Shown: positions 42,764 through 51,984, counted from the stretch's first letter. The stretch: DNA of 58,351 bases from Acidobacteria bacterium Ga0077553 (GCA_001464575.1 LNFE01000202.1:1-58351), one strand, 5' to 3'. The notes: generated from the letters alone by a model not told the origin. Numbers and translations: made by a program.

Positions 42764-43763
42764 AGTCGCGCTGGGCCTGTTGGCGGCCGGGTTCGGCTGG
42801 GCGATTCTTGACCTGGCGGGCGCGGCGTATGAACGCGGGGATGTCTATCCGAAATGGTCGAGCTTGCGGGCGGACGCCGACGGGACGAAGCTGTTGCACG
42901 ATAGTCTGCGCAAGCTGAGGGGGTGGCGCGTCGAGCGGCACTTCGGACAGGACGCCAAGCTTCCGGCGGAGCCGGGAGCGGTGCTGTTTCTGCATCAGGA
43001 CCCGGGCTCGCTGAAGAACCTGACCAAAGCCGCCGAACGATTGGCGGCAGGCGGCGCTCGAGTCGTGGTGGGCGTACCGGGCCGCCGGGTATCCCTGCGC
43101 AAAGGACCAAAAACCGAGACCGATACACACGAGTGGCTAGGAATCCGGTTTGAGCCCCAGAGTTCGGGCGAGTACATAGGGCAGCGATATTTGGAGACGA
43201 CAAACTGGCAGTACGTCGTGAAGGATACGGCTTGGAAGTTGGGCGACCGGTACGCGGAGCGGCGGCTGGGGAAAGGATCGCTCGTCGTGCTCAGCGGCGA
43301 GGAACTGCTAAGCGGGGCGCTGCGCGAAAAGCCAAACGGCCCACGATTACTATTGCTCTTGGGCCCGGGGCGGCGAGTCACGTTTGTCGAGAGCGCGCTG
43401 GGGGTAGCGGAAAGGGGCGGCATCGTCAGCCTGATTCGGCGCGCCGGTTGGGGACCCGCGGTACTCCTGTTGCTGGTGGCGACCGCGCTGTACTTGTGGC
43501 GCAGTCTGGTGCCGGTGTTGCCGGAGCGGGCGGATGCCGTGACCCGCGCCGAGCCAGGGGGCGGGGCGGCAGCGATGGCTCAGTTGCTGCGGAAGCACGT
43601 AGCGCCGGGCGAACTGCTCGCGACCTGCCAAGCGGAATGGAAACGGGCCGCGGGTCTGTTGCCGCGCTGGCAGCGGAGGCAGGAGTTGCCGGACGGGACA
43701 GGCGACCCGGTGGTGGCGTACCGAAGAATGCAGGAGTCCGTAAGGGAGAAGCCAAGCTTATGA
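42753..43763 (+). CDS. DUF4350 domain membrane protein
   Basis: 336 residues. An N-terminal membrane segment (WARVALGLLAAGFGWAILDL) is followed by an extracytoplasmic domain typical of DUF4350 (TKLLHDSLRKLRGWRVERHF, GAVLFLHQDPGSLKN, GGARVVVGVPG). A second membrane span lies near residues 228-250 (GPAVLLLLVATALYLWRS), with a short cytoplasmic helical tail. The fold resembles a GATase1-like sandwich without catalytic residues. Companion of the DUF4129/MoxR/DUF58 set. Confidence 0.82.
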   Translation: MWARVALGLLAAGFGWAILDLAGAAYERGDVYPKWSSLRADADGTKLLHDSLRKLRGWRVERHFGQDAKLPAEPGAVLFLHQDPGSLKNLTKAAERLAAGGARVVVGVPGRRVSLRKGPKTETDTHEWLGIRFEPQSSGEYIGQRYLETTNWQYVVKDTAWKLGDRYAERRLGKGSLVVLSGEELLSGALREKPNGPRLLLLLGPGRRVTFVESALGVAERGGIVSLIRRAGWGPAVLLLLVATALYLWRSLVPVLPERADAVTRAEPGGGAAAMAQLLRKHVAPGELLATCQAEWKRAAGLLPRWQRRQELPDGTGDPVVAYRRMQESVREKPSL

Positions 43764-44719
43764 CGTTGGAAGCGATGCACGAACGGTTGGCGGCGGTACG
43801 CGCCGAAATTGGCCAAGTGATGATTGGACAGCGGGAAGCGATTGACCGGGCGCTGGTGGTTACGCTCTGCGGGCAGCACGGTTTGCTCGAAGGAGTGCCG
43901 GGAGTCGCGAAGACGCTACTTGCCAAAACGATGGCCGCCGTGATGGGCGGGACCTTTCAACGGGTACAGTTCACGCCCGACCTGATGCCCGCGGATATCA
44001 CCGGCACCAACGTCTTCAACCTGCAGAAGAACGAGTTCACCCTGGCGCCCGGCCCGGTGTTCACCTCGTTTCTCGTGGCCGACGAAATCAATCGCGCGCC
44101 GGCGAAGACGCAATCGGCGCTGCTGCAGGCGATGCAGGAACGGCAGGTAACGATTGACCGGGCAACCTATCTGCTGCCTCCGGAGTTCACAGTGTTCGCC
44201 ACGCAGAACCCGATTGAACACGAAGGGACGTATCCACTGGCCGAAGCGCAGAAAGACCGCTTTCAACTGAAGATCGACATTGGCTACCTCGATCGCGCGG
44301 AGGAGGTGGAGCTGGCCCAACGGCAGTTGAGCGGCGATTCGCCCGAGGCGCGCCTGGCGCAGGGCGCGGTGCGGCCGATGCTGGCGGGCGGGCAGTTGGC
44401 GGAGTTGCAGGCGGCGCTGCGGCAGGTTCGGGTGCGCGATGAGCTGGTCGGCTACGTCGTCGAGATCGTGCGGCGCACCCGGACCGCGGAGACGCTGCTG
44501 ACGGGGGCCGGGCCCCGCGGGACCCAAGCACTACTAGGCGCGGCGCGGGCGCAGGCCGCGTTGGAGCAGCGGGACTTTGTCACCCCCGACGATGTGAAGC
44601 GAATGGCCGTCGCGGCGCTCGCGCACCGGTTGGTCCTGCGGCCCGAGTTCGAGATCGAAGGGCTGACGGCGAGCGAAGTGGTCACGAAGATTCTGACGGA
44701 GGTGGCCGTCCCGGTATGA
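43760..44719 (+). CDS. MoxR family AAA+ ATPase
   Basis: 319 residues from the ATG at 43760 (overlap with the previous stop). Walker A GVPGVAKT, pore-loop region FTPDLMPADITGTNVF, Walker B FLVADEINRAPAKTQSALLQ, sensor motif FATQNPIEHEGTYPL and a C-terminal lid domain (DFVTPDDVKRMAVAALAHRL) are all intact. MoxR ATPases act as chaperones that activate or insert metal into partner enzymes, usually with a DUF58/VWA partner, which follows here. Confidence 0.95.
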   Translation: MTLEAMHERLAAVRAEIGQVMIGQREAIDRALVVTLCGQHGLLEGVPGVAKTLLAKTMAAVMGGTFQRVQFTPDLMPADITGTNVFNLQKNEFTLAPGPVFTSFLVADEINRAPAKTQSALLQAMQERQVTIDRATYLLPPEFTVFATQNPIEHEGTYPLAEAQKDRFQLKIDIGYLDRAEEVELAQRQLSGDSPEARLAQGAVRPMLAGGQLAELQAALRQVRVRDELVGYVVEIVRRTRTAETLLTGAGPRGTQALLGAARAQAALEQRDFVTPDDVKRMAVAALAHRLVLRPEFEIEGLTASEVVTKILTEVAVPV

Positions 44720-45960
44720 TCGCTCCGACGCCCCGCCTGATCGCGCTGGTGGCCGTAACGGCTGTCGCGGCGGCCGTGTCGCCAATGGCGGGAACGGTGG
44801 GCGTGGGATTAGTGGCCTTGGCCGCAGCCGTTGATTTCGGCCTGAGCCGGCGGCGGATCGCCGGTGTCCGCATCGGGGCGGTGGAGCCCGTGCGTTGCTA
44901 CCTGGGCGTGCCCGCAACATTGGCAATTCCGGTAGGGGCCCCCGCGGGGGCATTGCTTTCGCTAGCGCTGCCGCCGGAGTTGGAGATGGAGGCGGAGACG
45001 GGGAACCCGTGGACGTTCACGCCGCGGGAGCGGGGGCGGTATGGTGTTCTCGCGCTGGCGGTGCAGGCGCCTTCCCAGTTGGGGCTCTGGGAGTTGCGGG
45101 AGCGGTTTACGCCAGTGGTGGAGATTCGGGTGTATCCGCGAGTGCGCGGGGCGCAGGAGATGAAGGCGCTGCAGCGGGCGCTGACCGGGTCGCGGCACGT
45201 ACGGCAGGTGGGCCGTGGGCGAGAGTTCGAAAAGCTGCGGGAGTATAGTCCCGGAGATAGTTTTCAGGACGTCCATTGGAAAGCGACGGCGCGGCGGGGA
45301 GCGCCGATCACGCGGACCTACCAGATTGAGCGGACGCAGGAGATCTACTGTTTACTCGACTGCGGTCGTCTGCAGGCCCGGCGGCAGGAGAAGCAAACGG
45401 TTTTGGATTGGAGTTTGACGGCGGCCCTCCACCTGGCCCTGGCGGCGGAACGGCAAGGCGACCGGCTGGGGCTACTGGCGTTCAGCGACCGGATCAATGG
45501 CTTCGTCCGGGCCGGCAGCGGGGCGGCGCACTTCGCGGCGTGCCAGGAGATGCTCTATCCGCTACGCCCGTCCGAGGCCGTGACGGACTATACGGAGGCG
45601 GCCACCTACCTGCGAGCCCGGCTGCCCCGGCGGGCGCTGCTACTGGTGTTCACCTCACTCGACGACCAGGCTTCGGCGGAACCCTTCGTCCGAGCCGCGA
45701 AACTCCTGGGCGAACGGCATCTGGTCGCCGTGGTGGCGGCCCGGGCGCCCGGCGCGGAGCCCTTGTTCACCGGGCCGCCGCCGGCAGAAGCAGTCGACAT
45801 CTACCGCGCCCTCGGGGGGCATCTGGTTTGGCGCGGACTGCGGGAGCTACAGCTCGATCTGGGCCACCAAGGCATCCGGCTGGCGTTTGAAGAGCCACGC
45901 GAGATGGGGCTGCGCGCCCTGACGATGTACGAGGAGATCCGGCAGAGGCAACTCGTATGA
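44716..45960 (+). CDS. DUF58 domain protein (VWA-like MoxR partner)
   Basis: 414 residues. Two N-terminal hydrophobic segments are followed by a soluble domain containing the DUF58 signature GREFEKLREYSPGDSFQDV followed by WKATARRG. A von Willebrand-like region follows (IYCLLDCGRLQ, LLAFSDRINGFV, LLLVFTSLDDQ). DUF58 proteins pair with MoxR ATPases, coupling ATP hydrolysis to a client at the membrane. Overlaps MoxR and SpoIIM genes by 4 bases each. Confidence 0.92.
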   Translation: MIAPTPRLIALVAVTAVAAAVSPMAGTVGVGLVALAAAVDFGLSRRRIAGVRIGAVEPVRCYLGVPATLAIPVGAPAGALLSLALPPELEMEAETGNPWTFTPRERGRYGVLALAVQAPSQLGLWELRERFTPVVEIRVYPRVRGAQEMKALQRALTGSRHVRQVGRGREFEKLREYSPGDSFQDVHWKATARRGAPITRTYQIERTQEIYCLLDCGRLQARRQEKQTVLDWSLTAALHLALAAERQGDRLGLLAFSDRINGFVRAGSGAAHFAACQEMLYPLRPSEAVTDYTEAATYLRARLPRRALLLVFTSLDDQASAEPFVRAAKLLGERHLVAVVAARAPGAEPLFTGPPPAEAVDIYRALGGHLVWRGLRELQLDLGHQGIRLAFEEPREMGLRALTMYEEIRQRQLV

Positions 45961-46946
45961 TTCTCGATTTGGATCGGTTTGTCCGGGAGGGTGAACCACG
46001 CTGGCAGGAGCTGGACGCGGTGTTGACCCGGATGGAAAAGCATCCCTACGCAACCGTGGGGGTCACGGAACTCGAACGGCTGCACGCGCTCTATCAGCGG
46101 ACCTCGGCGGACCTGCTGCGGGTGCGCGGCCTGCACTCGGAGGCCCGGCTGCGGCAGTATCTCGAAAGCCTGGTGAGCCGCGGATATACGGCAATTCACG
46201 GGGTAACGGACCGGAAGAAGGCGTCGTGGTTCGGCTGGTTCCTCCGGGACTTCCCCCGTGCAGTCCGGCGGCAGGCGGGCGCGTTGGCGCTGGCCATGGC
46301 GCTTTTCTGGGGCGGGTCAGCGGTCGGCGCGGGATTGCTGGTGGTGCTGTACGAAGAGCGGGAAACGCTGTTTCCGTTCGCCGGACTGGCGACCAAGCCG
46401 AGCGAGCGCGTGAAGCAGGAGACCGTGGAACGGAGCAAGATGGTAGCCGAGCGGACCGGACGCTTCTCGGCGCACCTGATTCAGAACAATACGCGGGTGG
46501 CGATCTTCACCTTCGCCTTGGGAATGACTTACGGCGTGGGACCAACGGTGCTGCTGTTTTCAAACGGCGTCTATCTCGGCGCGGTGGCGATGGACTACAT
46601 CAAGGACGGGCAGACCCTGTTTCTGCTGGGCTGGCTGCTGCCGCATGGGGTGATTGAACTTCCGGCGATTATTCTTGCCGGGCAGGCGGCGTTCCTGTTG
46701 ACCGGGGCGCTCCTGCCGCGGGGACGCCGGGCACCGGTCGGCGAGCGGCTGCGCGCGATCTTTCCGGATGCGTTGGCGATTATGGGCGGGGTGGCGGTGA
46801 TGCTGGTGTGGGCGGGGATCGTCGAGGCGTTTTTCTCGCAGTATCACGAACCGGTGGTTCCGTATGCGGTGAAGATCGCCTTCGGGGTGGGCGAGCTCGG
46901 CGGCTTATTGGCATTTTTGCAGTTGGCGGGCCGCGATGGCGAGTGA
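45957..46946 (+). CDS. SpoIIM/DUF95 family membrane protein
   Basis: 329 residues. A cytoplasmic helical N-terminus (WQELDAVLTRMEKHPYATVG, ELERLHALYQRTSADLLRVR) is typical of the SpoIIM-like family. About six membrane segments from residue 110 onward follow, with the conserved LIQNNTRVAIFTFALGMTYG and LLPHGVIELPAIILAGQA. Sporulation is not implied; outside Firmicutes the family sits with MoxR/RDD genes. It overlaps the RDD gene by 11 bases. Confidence 0.9.
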   Translation: MILDLDRFVREGEPRWQELDAVLTRMEKHPYATVGVTELERLHALYQRTSADLLRVRGLHSEARLRQYLESLVSRGYTAIHGVTDRKKASWFGWFLRDFPRAVRRQAGALALAMALFWGGSAVGAGLLVVLYEERETLFPFAGLATKPSERVKQETVERSKMVAERTGRFSAHLIQNNTRVAIFTFALGMTYGVGPTVLLFSNGVYLGAVAMDYIKDGQTLFLLGWLLPHGVIELPAIILAGQAAFLLTGALLPRGRRAPVGERLRAIFPDALAIMGGVAVMLVWAGIVEAFFSQYHEPVVPYAVKIAFGVGELGGLLAFLQLAGRDGE

Positions 46947-47694
46947 CGGCTTGGAGATCCGGACGCCAGAGGGCGTGCCGTTCACGATTCCCCTGGCCGG
47001 CGCGGGGGCGCGGATGATGGCGCTGATCATCGACCTGCTCGCGATTCTCGCGATCGTCACGGCAGGGCTGAGCGTGTTCCGGGCATTTGAGCGACTGGCG
47101 CCGGATGTGATCGGCGGGGTGGTGACCCTGGTTTTCTTTGGAGTATCGACGGGGTACGGAATCGTGATGGAGATCGCATGGAACGGGCAGACGCTGGGGA
47201 AGCGGCTACTGGGGCTGCGGGTGATGGACCAGGCGGCTCGCCCGGCGCGGCCGGCGCAAATGGTGATCCGGAATCTGCTGCGTCCGGTAGACTCCTTGCC
47301 GGCGCTGTACTTGGTAGGCGCGGCGACGAGTTGGCTGACCCGGCACCGGCAGCGGTTGGGCGATTTGGCCGCCGGGACCGTGGTGGTGCGAACGGAAGTC
47401 AGCGTGCGCGGAGATTGGAGCCAGTTAGGGCGGGAGAAGTATAATTCGCTGCGGGAGCATCCGGCGCTAGCCGCGCGCCTGCGGCAACGGACGGCTCCGG
47501 AGTTGGCGGGGTTGGCGTTGGACGCGGTGTTGCGGCGGGAGGAGTTGGCGCCGGAAGCGCGCGTGGCGGTGTTTGCGATTTTGGCGGAGAAACTGCGGAG
47601 AATGGTGGAGTTTCCGGCCGAAGCCGTGGAAGCGTTGTCGGACGAGCAATATGTACGGCGGGCGGTGGAAGTGCTCTACAGCACGTCCCGCTAA
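46936..47694 (+). CDS. RDD family membrane protein
   Basis: 252 residues. The RDD domain has GAGARMMALIIDLLAILAIV (first span with R and D), NGQTLGKRLLGLRVMD, and an Arg/Asp pair in RLGDLAAGTVVVRTE. A soluble C-terminal extension of ~100 residues (YNSLREHPALAARLRQR) is helical. Last gene of the operon; followed by a hairpin. Likely an integral membrane partner of the SpoIIM-like and MoxR proteins. Confidence 0.9.
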   Translation: MASDGLEIRTPEGVPFTIPLAGAGARMMALIIDLLAILAIVTAGLSVFRAFERLAPDVIGGVVTLVFFGVSTGYGIVMEIAWNGQTLGKRLLGLRVMDQAARPARPAQMVIRNLLRPVDSLPALYLVGAATSWLTRHRQRLGDLAAGTVVVRTEVSVRGDWSQLGREKYNSLREHPALAARLRQRTAPELAGLALDAVLRREELAPEARVAVFAILAEKLRRMVEFPAEAVEALSDEQYVRRAVEVLYSTSR

Positions 47695-47698
47695 AGCA

Positions 47699-47734
47699 CC
47701 TTAGTACAGGGTGTCCGGTCCCCTGGTACTAAGG
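47699..47734 (+). terminator. Hairpin after the MoxR-type operon
   Basis: CCTTAGTAC (47699-47707) pairs with GTACTAAGG (47726-47734). Inside, AGGG pairs with CCCT around a one-base bulge, leaving a loop of roughly ten bases. It begins just after the RDD stop. No T-run follows, so termination is plausible but not certain. Its arms belong to a small repeat family (see the repeat entry). Confidence 0.6.
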
Positions 47735-47776
47735 CGGTGGGCCTAGGTAACCATGGTCGTTTGGTACCGGGTGTCC
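47701..47776. repeat. Short GTAC-centred repeat pair
   Basis: TTAGTACAGGGTGTCC (47701-47716) and TTGGTACCGGGTGTCC (47761-47776) match at 14 of 16 positions and are spaced exactly 60 bases apart. The 3' arm of the hairpin (47719-47734) is a third, inverted copy. This resembles a REP-like dispersed element; only a genome-wide search would tell. Confidence 0.55.
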
Positions 47777-47814
47777 ATTGTTGGACGCTGGCGCGGTGGC
47801 CAGAATAATGGGGA

Positions 47815-48615
47815 ATGAATCCAGCTGTCAGCACCGGGGGGCGAGCCGCGCGCCGGACGTCTATATACCTCCACCGGAGTGTTCGATCCGTGCAACTGAC
47901 GCGGGCCCGGGTGGGCATCGCCTTGGGATTCGCCTTCGCCGTCTTTATCCTGCTGGCCTACTTCGCCGTGCCTTTAATGGCGCTCCACTCTTCGATGGCC
48001 GACACCCTGCTGCGGTGGGCGGGGATACCGAACGCGGGCTGGGAGCCGGTCTCGGTTTTCCCCGGCCTGGAGCCGGGCTCGGGCCCTCTGGTGCCGGTCC
48101 CGACGTTCTCGCAAGTCTCCGAAGGGGCGCGGTTCGCCCTAATCTTGGGCATCGTGGCGCTGCTGATTGTAGCGCGGCGCTTTTCCCTCTTCCGCAATCT
48201 GGCGAACTTTCTAATCGTCCTGCTGCTGGTCTCCGCGGTCGTCAACGTGTTCTTCGACACGTTTCAATTGCAGTCCAAGGTCTTTGGGCAGATCTGGCTA
48301 CGCCAGGAATTGCTGGTCTGGTTGCTGATGCCGTTTGTCAGCCTGCTGCTGTTTCTCCTGCCGCAGCCCAATCTGGGCGTGGGGTTGGGATGGATGGCGC
48401 TGGTGCAGGTGTACGGCTTCTTGTTCTCGGTGCTCCGGTTCGTTTTTTGCGTTGGCATGTTGCACCACACGGGCCTGTTGTTCATGCCACTCCTGTGGTT
48501 CGCCCTGGGCACGCTGAGCGATCTGTTGTTCCTGCTTTTCTTCTACTCGATTTCGGTCTATCGAACTTCGGGTCAACTTTGGGGGGTCCGTAGTTCATGG
48601 CAGTCACAGCTTTAA
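47815..48615 (+). CDS. Multi-pass membrane protein at the head of an envelope-polysaccharide run
   Basis: 266 residues from the ATG at 47815; a GTG at 47890 would remove a polar 25-residue N-terminus and is a realistic alternative. There are about six hydrophobic spans, e.g. VGIALGFAFAVFILLAYFAV, FALILGIVALLIV, FLIVLLLVSAVVNVFF and LLFMPLLWFALG. A proline-rich loop lies between spans 1 and 2. No family recognised. It overlaps the GT2 gene by 19 bases, so it is probably translated together with it and may be a membrane partner of the synthase. Confidence 0.72.
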   Translation: MNPAVSTGGRAARRTSIYLHRSVRSVQLTRARVGIALGFAFAVFILLAYFAVPLMALHSSMADTLLRWAGIPNAGWEPVSVFPGLEPGSGPLVPVPTFSQVSEGARFALILGIVALLIVARRFSLFRNLANFLIVLLLVSAVVNVFFDTFQLQSKVFGQIWLRQELLVWLLMPFVSLLLFLLPQPNLGVGLGWMALVQVYGFLFSVLRFVFCVGMLHHTGLLFMPLLWFALGTLSDLLFLLFFYSISVYRTSGQLWGVRSSWQSQL

Positions 48616-49961
48616 TCACCATTTCGTGGCTCTTGATTGTGCTGTCCATGCTGGTGCTGGGCGCCTATGCGGTGCGGCACTACTATCTGGGCTACTCCCG
48701 GATGCGCCTCGAACATCCCCGGGAAACCAATGAATTGGTTGGCTTCGTGATGCCGCGCATCACCGTCTTCATCCCAATGCATAACGAAGAGAAGGTCGCC
48801 CGCGACATTCTGCAGGCGCTCGTCGACTGCGACTACGATTGGGAGCTGCTCGAAGTGATCCCGGTGAACGACCGTTCGACCGACGGCACCCGCGCCATTG
48901 TCGACGAGTTCGCGGGGCGGTATCCATTCATCAAGCCCTACCACCGCACTGAGGGCGTGGGCGGCAAACCGGCGGCGCTCGTCGAGGCGACCGAGCTGGC
49001 GACCGGCGACATCTACTTAATGTTCGACGCCGACTATGTGCCGGGCCGCGCGGTGCTGAAGATGCTGACGGCCCCGTTCGTCGATCCGGAGATCGGAGCG
49101 GTGATGGGCCGCGTGGTGCCGCACAACATTGGCGATAGTCTGCTTTCCGGTCTGCTTTCACTCGAACGCTGCGCCGGCTACCAATCAGTGCAACAGGCGC
49201 GCTTCAACCTGGGCTTTACCGCGCAGTTCGGCGGCACCGTCGGCGGAGTCCGCGCGGCAGCGCTGCGGGCGGTGGGCGGATGGAACCCCGAGTCGCTGAC
49301 CGAGGACACGGACCTGACGTTCGCCCTGCTGCTGAGCGGCTGGCGGACGGCCTATGTCAACCGCGCCGAATGCTACGAAGAGGTGCCGCAGGATTGGGCC
49401 GTACGGCGGCGGCAACTGAGCCGTTGGGTGACGGGCCACACCGAGTGTCTCCACAATTACTGGCCGGATCTGCTCCGCGCCCGCTTTCTCAGCCGGGAGG
49501 AGAAGACGGACGCCCTCTTCCTGCTGGCGATGTATTTGACGGCGCCGATCATCGTCATCGGCTGGGTGGCCTCGCTGGTTCTCTTCTTCATTCCGGAAGC
49601 CCACGCGGTTCCGGTGTTGCCGGTGGCGATGTTGATCATCGGCTACCTGCTCTTCTCGAACCAGGCGACGTTTCTCGAAATCGGGGTGGCCACACTCCTC
49701 GACGGCACCCGTCTGCGGGCGCTGCTGATGCCATTGAGCCTGCTCAACTTTTTTGCGAACACAGGGGCCATCTGCAATGCCTTGCGGAAATTCTACTGGA
49801 ACCGCTTCTGGGGCAGCGGGGGCGACGGCTGGTACAAAACCCATCGGACGCGCCTCGATACCGAAGGACAAGCGTTTGGAGCCGGCGCCAAGCCGGCCGG
49901 TGCGGCGCGGCAGTCCGTGAAGGGTCTTTACTACGCCAACAACGAAGGGATGGGGGATTGA
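48597..49961 (+). CDS. Processive family 2 glycosyltransferase (membrane polysaccharide synthase)
   Basis: 454 residues. An N-terminal span (ITISWLLIVLSMLVLGAYAV) precedes a cytoplasmic GT2 domain with PMHNEEKVARDIL, VNDRSTDGT, MFDADYVPG (DxD), LTEDTDLTFALL (catalytic TED) and the RQLSRW motif of processive synthases. Two or more C-terminal spans follow. The order matches poly-GlcNAc/hyaluronan/cellulose-type synthases. With the bactofilin-like and barrel genes downstream it probably makes an exported polysaccharide. The sugar is not determinable. Confidence 0.92.
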   Translation: MAVTALITISWLLIVLSMLVLGAYAVRHYYLGYSRMRLEHPRETNELVGFVMPRITVFIPMHNEEKVARDILQALVDCDYDWELLEVIPVNDRSTDGTRAIVDEFAGRYPFIKPYHRTEGVGGKPAALVEATELATGDIYLMFDADYVPGRAVLKMLTAPFVDPEIGAVMGRVVPHNIGDSLLSGLLSLERCAGYQSVQQARFNLGFTAQFGGTVGGVRAAALRAVGGWNPESLTEDTDLTFALLLSGWRTAYVNRAECYEEVPQDWAVRRRQLSRWVTGHTECLHNYWPDLLRARFLSREEKTDALFLLAMYLTAPIIVIGWVASLVLFFIPEAHAVPVLPVAMLIIGYLLFSNQATFLEIGVATLLDGTRLRALLMPLSLLNFFANTGAICNALRKFYWNRFWGSGGDGWYKTHRTRLDTEGQAFGAGAKPAGAARQSVKGLYYANNEGMGD

Positions 49962-49965
49962 TCCA

Positions 49966-51102
49966 ATGGCCTTCCTGATTTTCTCCGCGATCTTTCTCGC
50001 GATCTTTTACTTGCACTTCGCATTAGCGCACCGGGCTTGGATCGCCATCCGGGGCAAACAGTCGTCGGAACTCGACATGGGGTACGTTCGCCTGGAAGAC
50101 TACTTCGGCCAGTCGTTCCGCCGGAAGTTGAAGCATTGGCTGGCGACTTTGCCGGCGGCGACGAACTCGACGGCGGGGCTGCGCGTCTATGACCACGGGA
50201 AGGAGCGGATCTACGTCGCGCCGACGGTGCAGTATCCGGGCGGCCGCGTGGAGAAGGAGATTCTGGTGACCGAGGGCGCGTTTGCCTGTGGACCCAACTG
50301 CGATTTCCGCAACGAATTGATGGTGAAGGGCGATGGCGACATTGGCGAGGGTACTTCGCTGCAGGCGATTGCCGCGGACGGCGCGTTGCAACTGGGCGAA
50401 GGCGTAACGGTGCGGCGATGGGTGGACGCGGCGGGCAAGCTGACCATCGGGGCCGATACGGCGATTCACTCCCGGGCGACCTCGCGGACGGCCATTGAAT
50501 TCCTGCCCGGCGCCTACGCGCAGTCGTTGTTCGCGCCAGAGATTACAACGGAAGGGCGGAACGACGAGTCGATTGAGCTTTCTCCGGTGCGCGGCGCGCT
50601 GGTGCAGATTCCTCACGGGCCGCAGGAAACGGCGGGAGCACGGCATGGGTTCGACCCGGCCAAGCTGTTCTCGATGGGGGGCGGCACGTACTTTTATGAG
50701 GGCAACCTGGACGTCACCGCGCCCTTGCGTCTGCGGGCGCCCATCGTCGTCCGCGGCCACTTTTCGTGCGGGAAAGAGAGCTTGCTCGAAGCGGATGTGA
50801 AAGCGCACGGGAACATCACGATTGGCCCGGCATCGGTGGTGAAGGGCAACCTGGTCGCGGACGGCAATCTGCAGTTGAAGCCCGACGTCTATTTCCAGTC
50901 GCTATTGCAGGCCGGCGGCGAGATGCGGCTTTCCTTCGGGGTGCGGGGCTTGCGGGAGAAACTACCGGTGGCGGCCCATGCCACCAAGGCGGTGACGCTC
51001 GAAAGCAACATCGTGATTAACGGCAAGGTATCGTCGGCGAACCGCGTGATCGCCATTTCGACACCCATGGCTTGGCTGCAACCGAACAAGGCAAGAGCGT
51101 GA
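49966..51102 (+). CDS. Membrane-anchored polymer-forming (bactofilin-like) protein
   Basis: 378 residues. An N-terminal span (FLIFSAIFLAIFYLHFALA) is followed by a long beta-helical domain with short strand-turn repeats (VEKEILVTEGAFACG, GDIGEGTSLQAIAADG, LEADVKAHGNITIGP, VVKGNLVADGNLQLKP). The repeats resemble polymer-forming cytoskeletal (bactofilin) domains, here split in two blocks. It probably forms a membrane-associated scaffold for the adjacent polysaccharide synthase. It starts 4 bases after the synthase stop. Confidence 0.82.
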   Translation: MAFLIFSAIFLAIFYLHFALAHRAWIAIRGKQSSELDMGYVRLEDYFGQSFRRKLKHWLATLPAATNSTAGLRVYDHGKERIYVAPTVQYPGGRVEKEILVTEGAFACGPNCDFRNELMVKGDGDIGEGTSLQAIAADGALQLGEGVTVRRWVDAAGKLTIGADTAIHSRATSRTAIEFLPGAYAQSLFAPEITTEGRNDESIELSPVRGALVQIPHGPQETAGARHGFDPAKLFSMGGGTYFYEGNLDVTAPLRLRAPIVVRGHFSCGKESLLEADVKAHGNITIGPASVVKGNLVADGNLQLKPDVYFQSLLQAGGEMRLSFGVRGLREKLPVAAHATKAVTLESNIVINGKVSSANRVIAISTPMAWLQPNKARA

Positions 51103-51107
51103 CTTCC

Positions 51108-51895
51108 ATGAACCTTCGCATTCTTCTGATTCTCGGCTTGATTCCGGCCGCCTGCGCGGAACAGACCACCGGCACACCGGCGACCTTCGAACGGCCGGGC
51201 TACGAGAGCCCCCTGCCCTACCTGTTGGAGGTGGGGACATATCACAACGCCGTCTCGAACGGCTATGGATACTGGCGCGGGACGGATGCGACGTTGTGGG
51301 TCCGCAAGATCCCCCGCTTCACGCCGGTGTTCCAGTTCAATTCGCAGACGCGGCCGGGCGTGACGCAGCAGTCGTTCAGCTTCTTCAGCTTTGCGAACTG
51401 GTCAAAGAATTTCTATACGACGCAGGGCTTCAGCTACGCGCCGGAACGGGGCGGCCTCTCGCTATTCGCCAGCCGGCGTTTCGACCTCCGGGGATTTTAT
51501 AAGCTGCCGGTACTGCAGCGGCGGCTGTTGCTGACCGCGGGCGTCTCGCAGTTTAACTTCCAGGGGCCGGTCAAGGGCCAGATCTACAGCACCGGCTTCC
51601 TCTACTACCCGAAGCGCATGATTATTGAAGGCAACTACTTCATCAACCGGAACCAACCCGGAAACAAGATCGGCAATTCGGCCAGCTTGGCGGTACAGTA
51701 TGGCCAAGAAGGGAAATACTGGGGTATATCGCGCAGACACCGCTTGAGGTGAACCTGAATAGCGTCTCGACGCAGATCTTTCTGCGCAAATGGCTCAGCC
51801 GCCATTACGGCGTCTACGTCGCCTTTGATCAGCAGACGAAGTTCGGGGCGTTTACGCGCGCCGGGGTGATTGGGCGAGTATTCTTCGAGTTCTAG
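51108..51895 (+). pseudogene. Outer-membrane beta-barrel (YaiO-like), frameshifted near C-terminus
   Basis: It starts at the ATG at 51108 with a signal peptide (MNLRILLILGLIPAACAEQ). Barrel-like strands follow, alternating aromatic and small residues (QQSFSFFSFANWSKNFYTT, GFYKLPVLQRRLLLTAGVSQ). The first frame ends at 51752 after GKYWG. The rest, YIAQTPLEVNLNSVSTQIFL to the typical terminal phenylalanine of IGRVFFEF (stop at 51893-51895), is in another frame. The shift lies at the GGGG run 51721-51724, although a short deletion is also possible. The terminal F is needed for BAM-dependent insertion, so the truncated form would be mis-assembled. Probably the exopolysaccharide pore or partner. 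Confidence 0.75.
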
Positions 51896-51984
51896 TACAA
51901 GTCTCCCGGGTGGTCCGGGTACGAAAGGGCGATTTGTCTCATTCGGCGAACGAAGCGGCGTGGCCCAATCAGTAGGGAGGCACC

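Noticed and set aside
45957..46946. Reading the SpoIIM-like gene as evidence of sporulation.
   Set aside because: The family is widespread in non-spore-formers beside MoxR/RDD genes, and no other sporulation gene is present.
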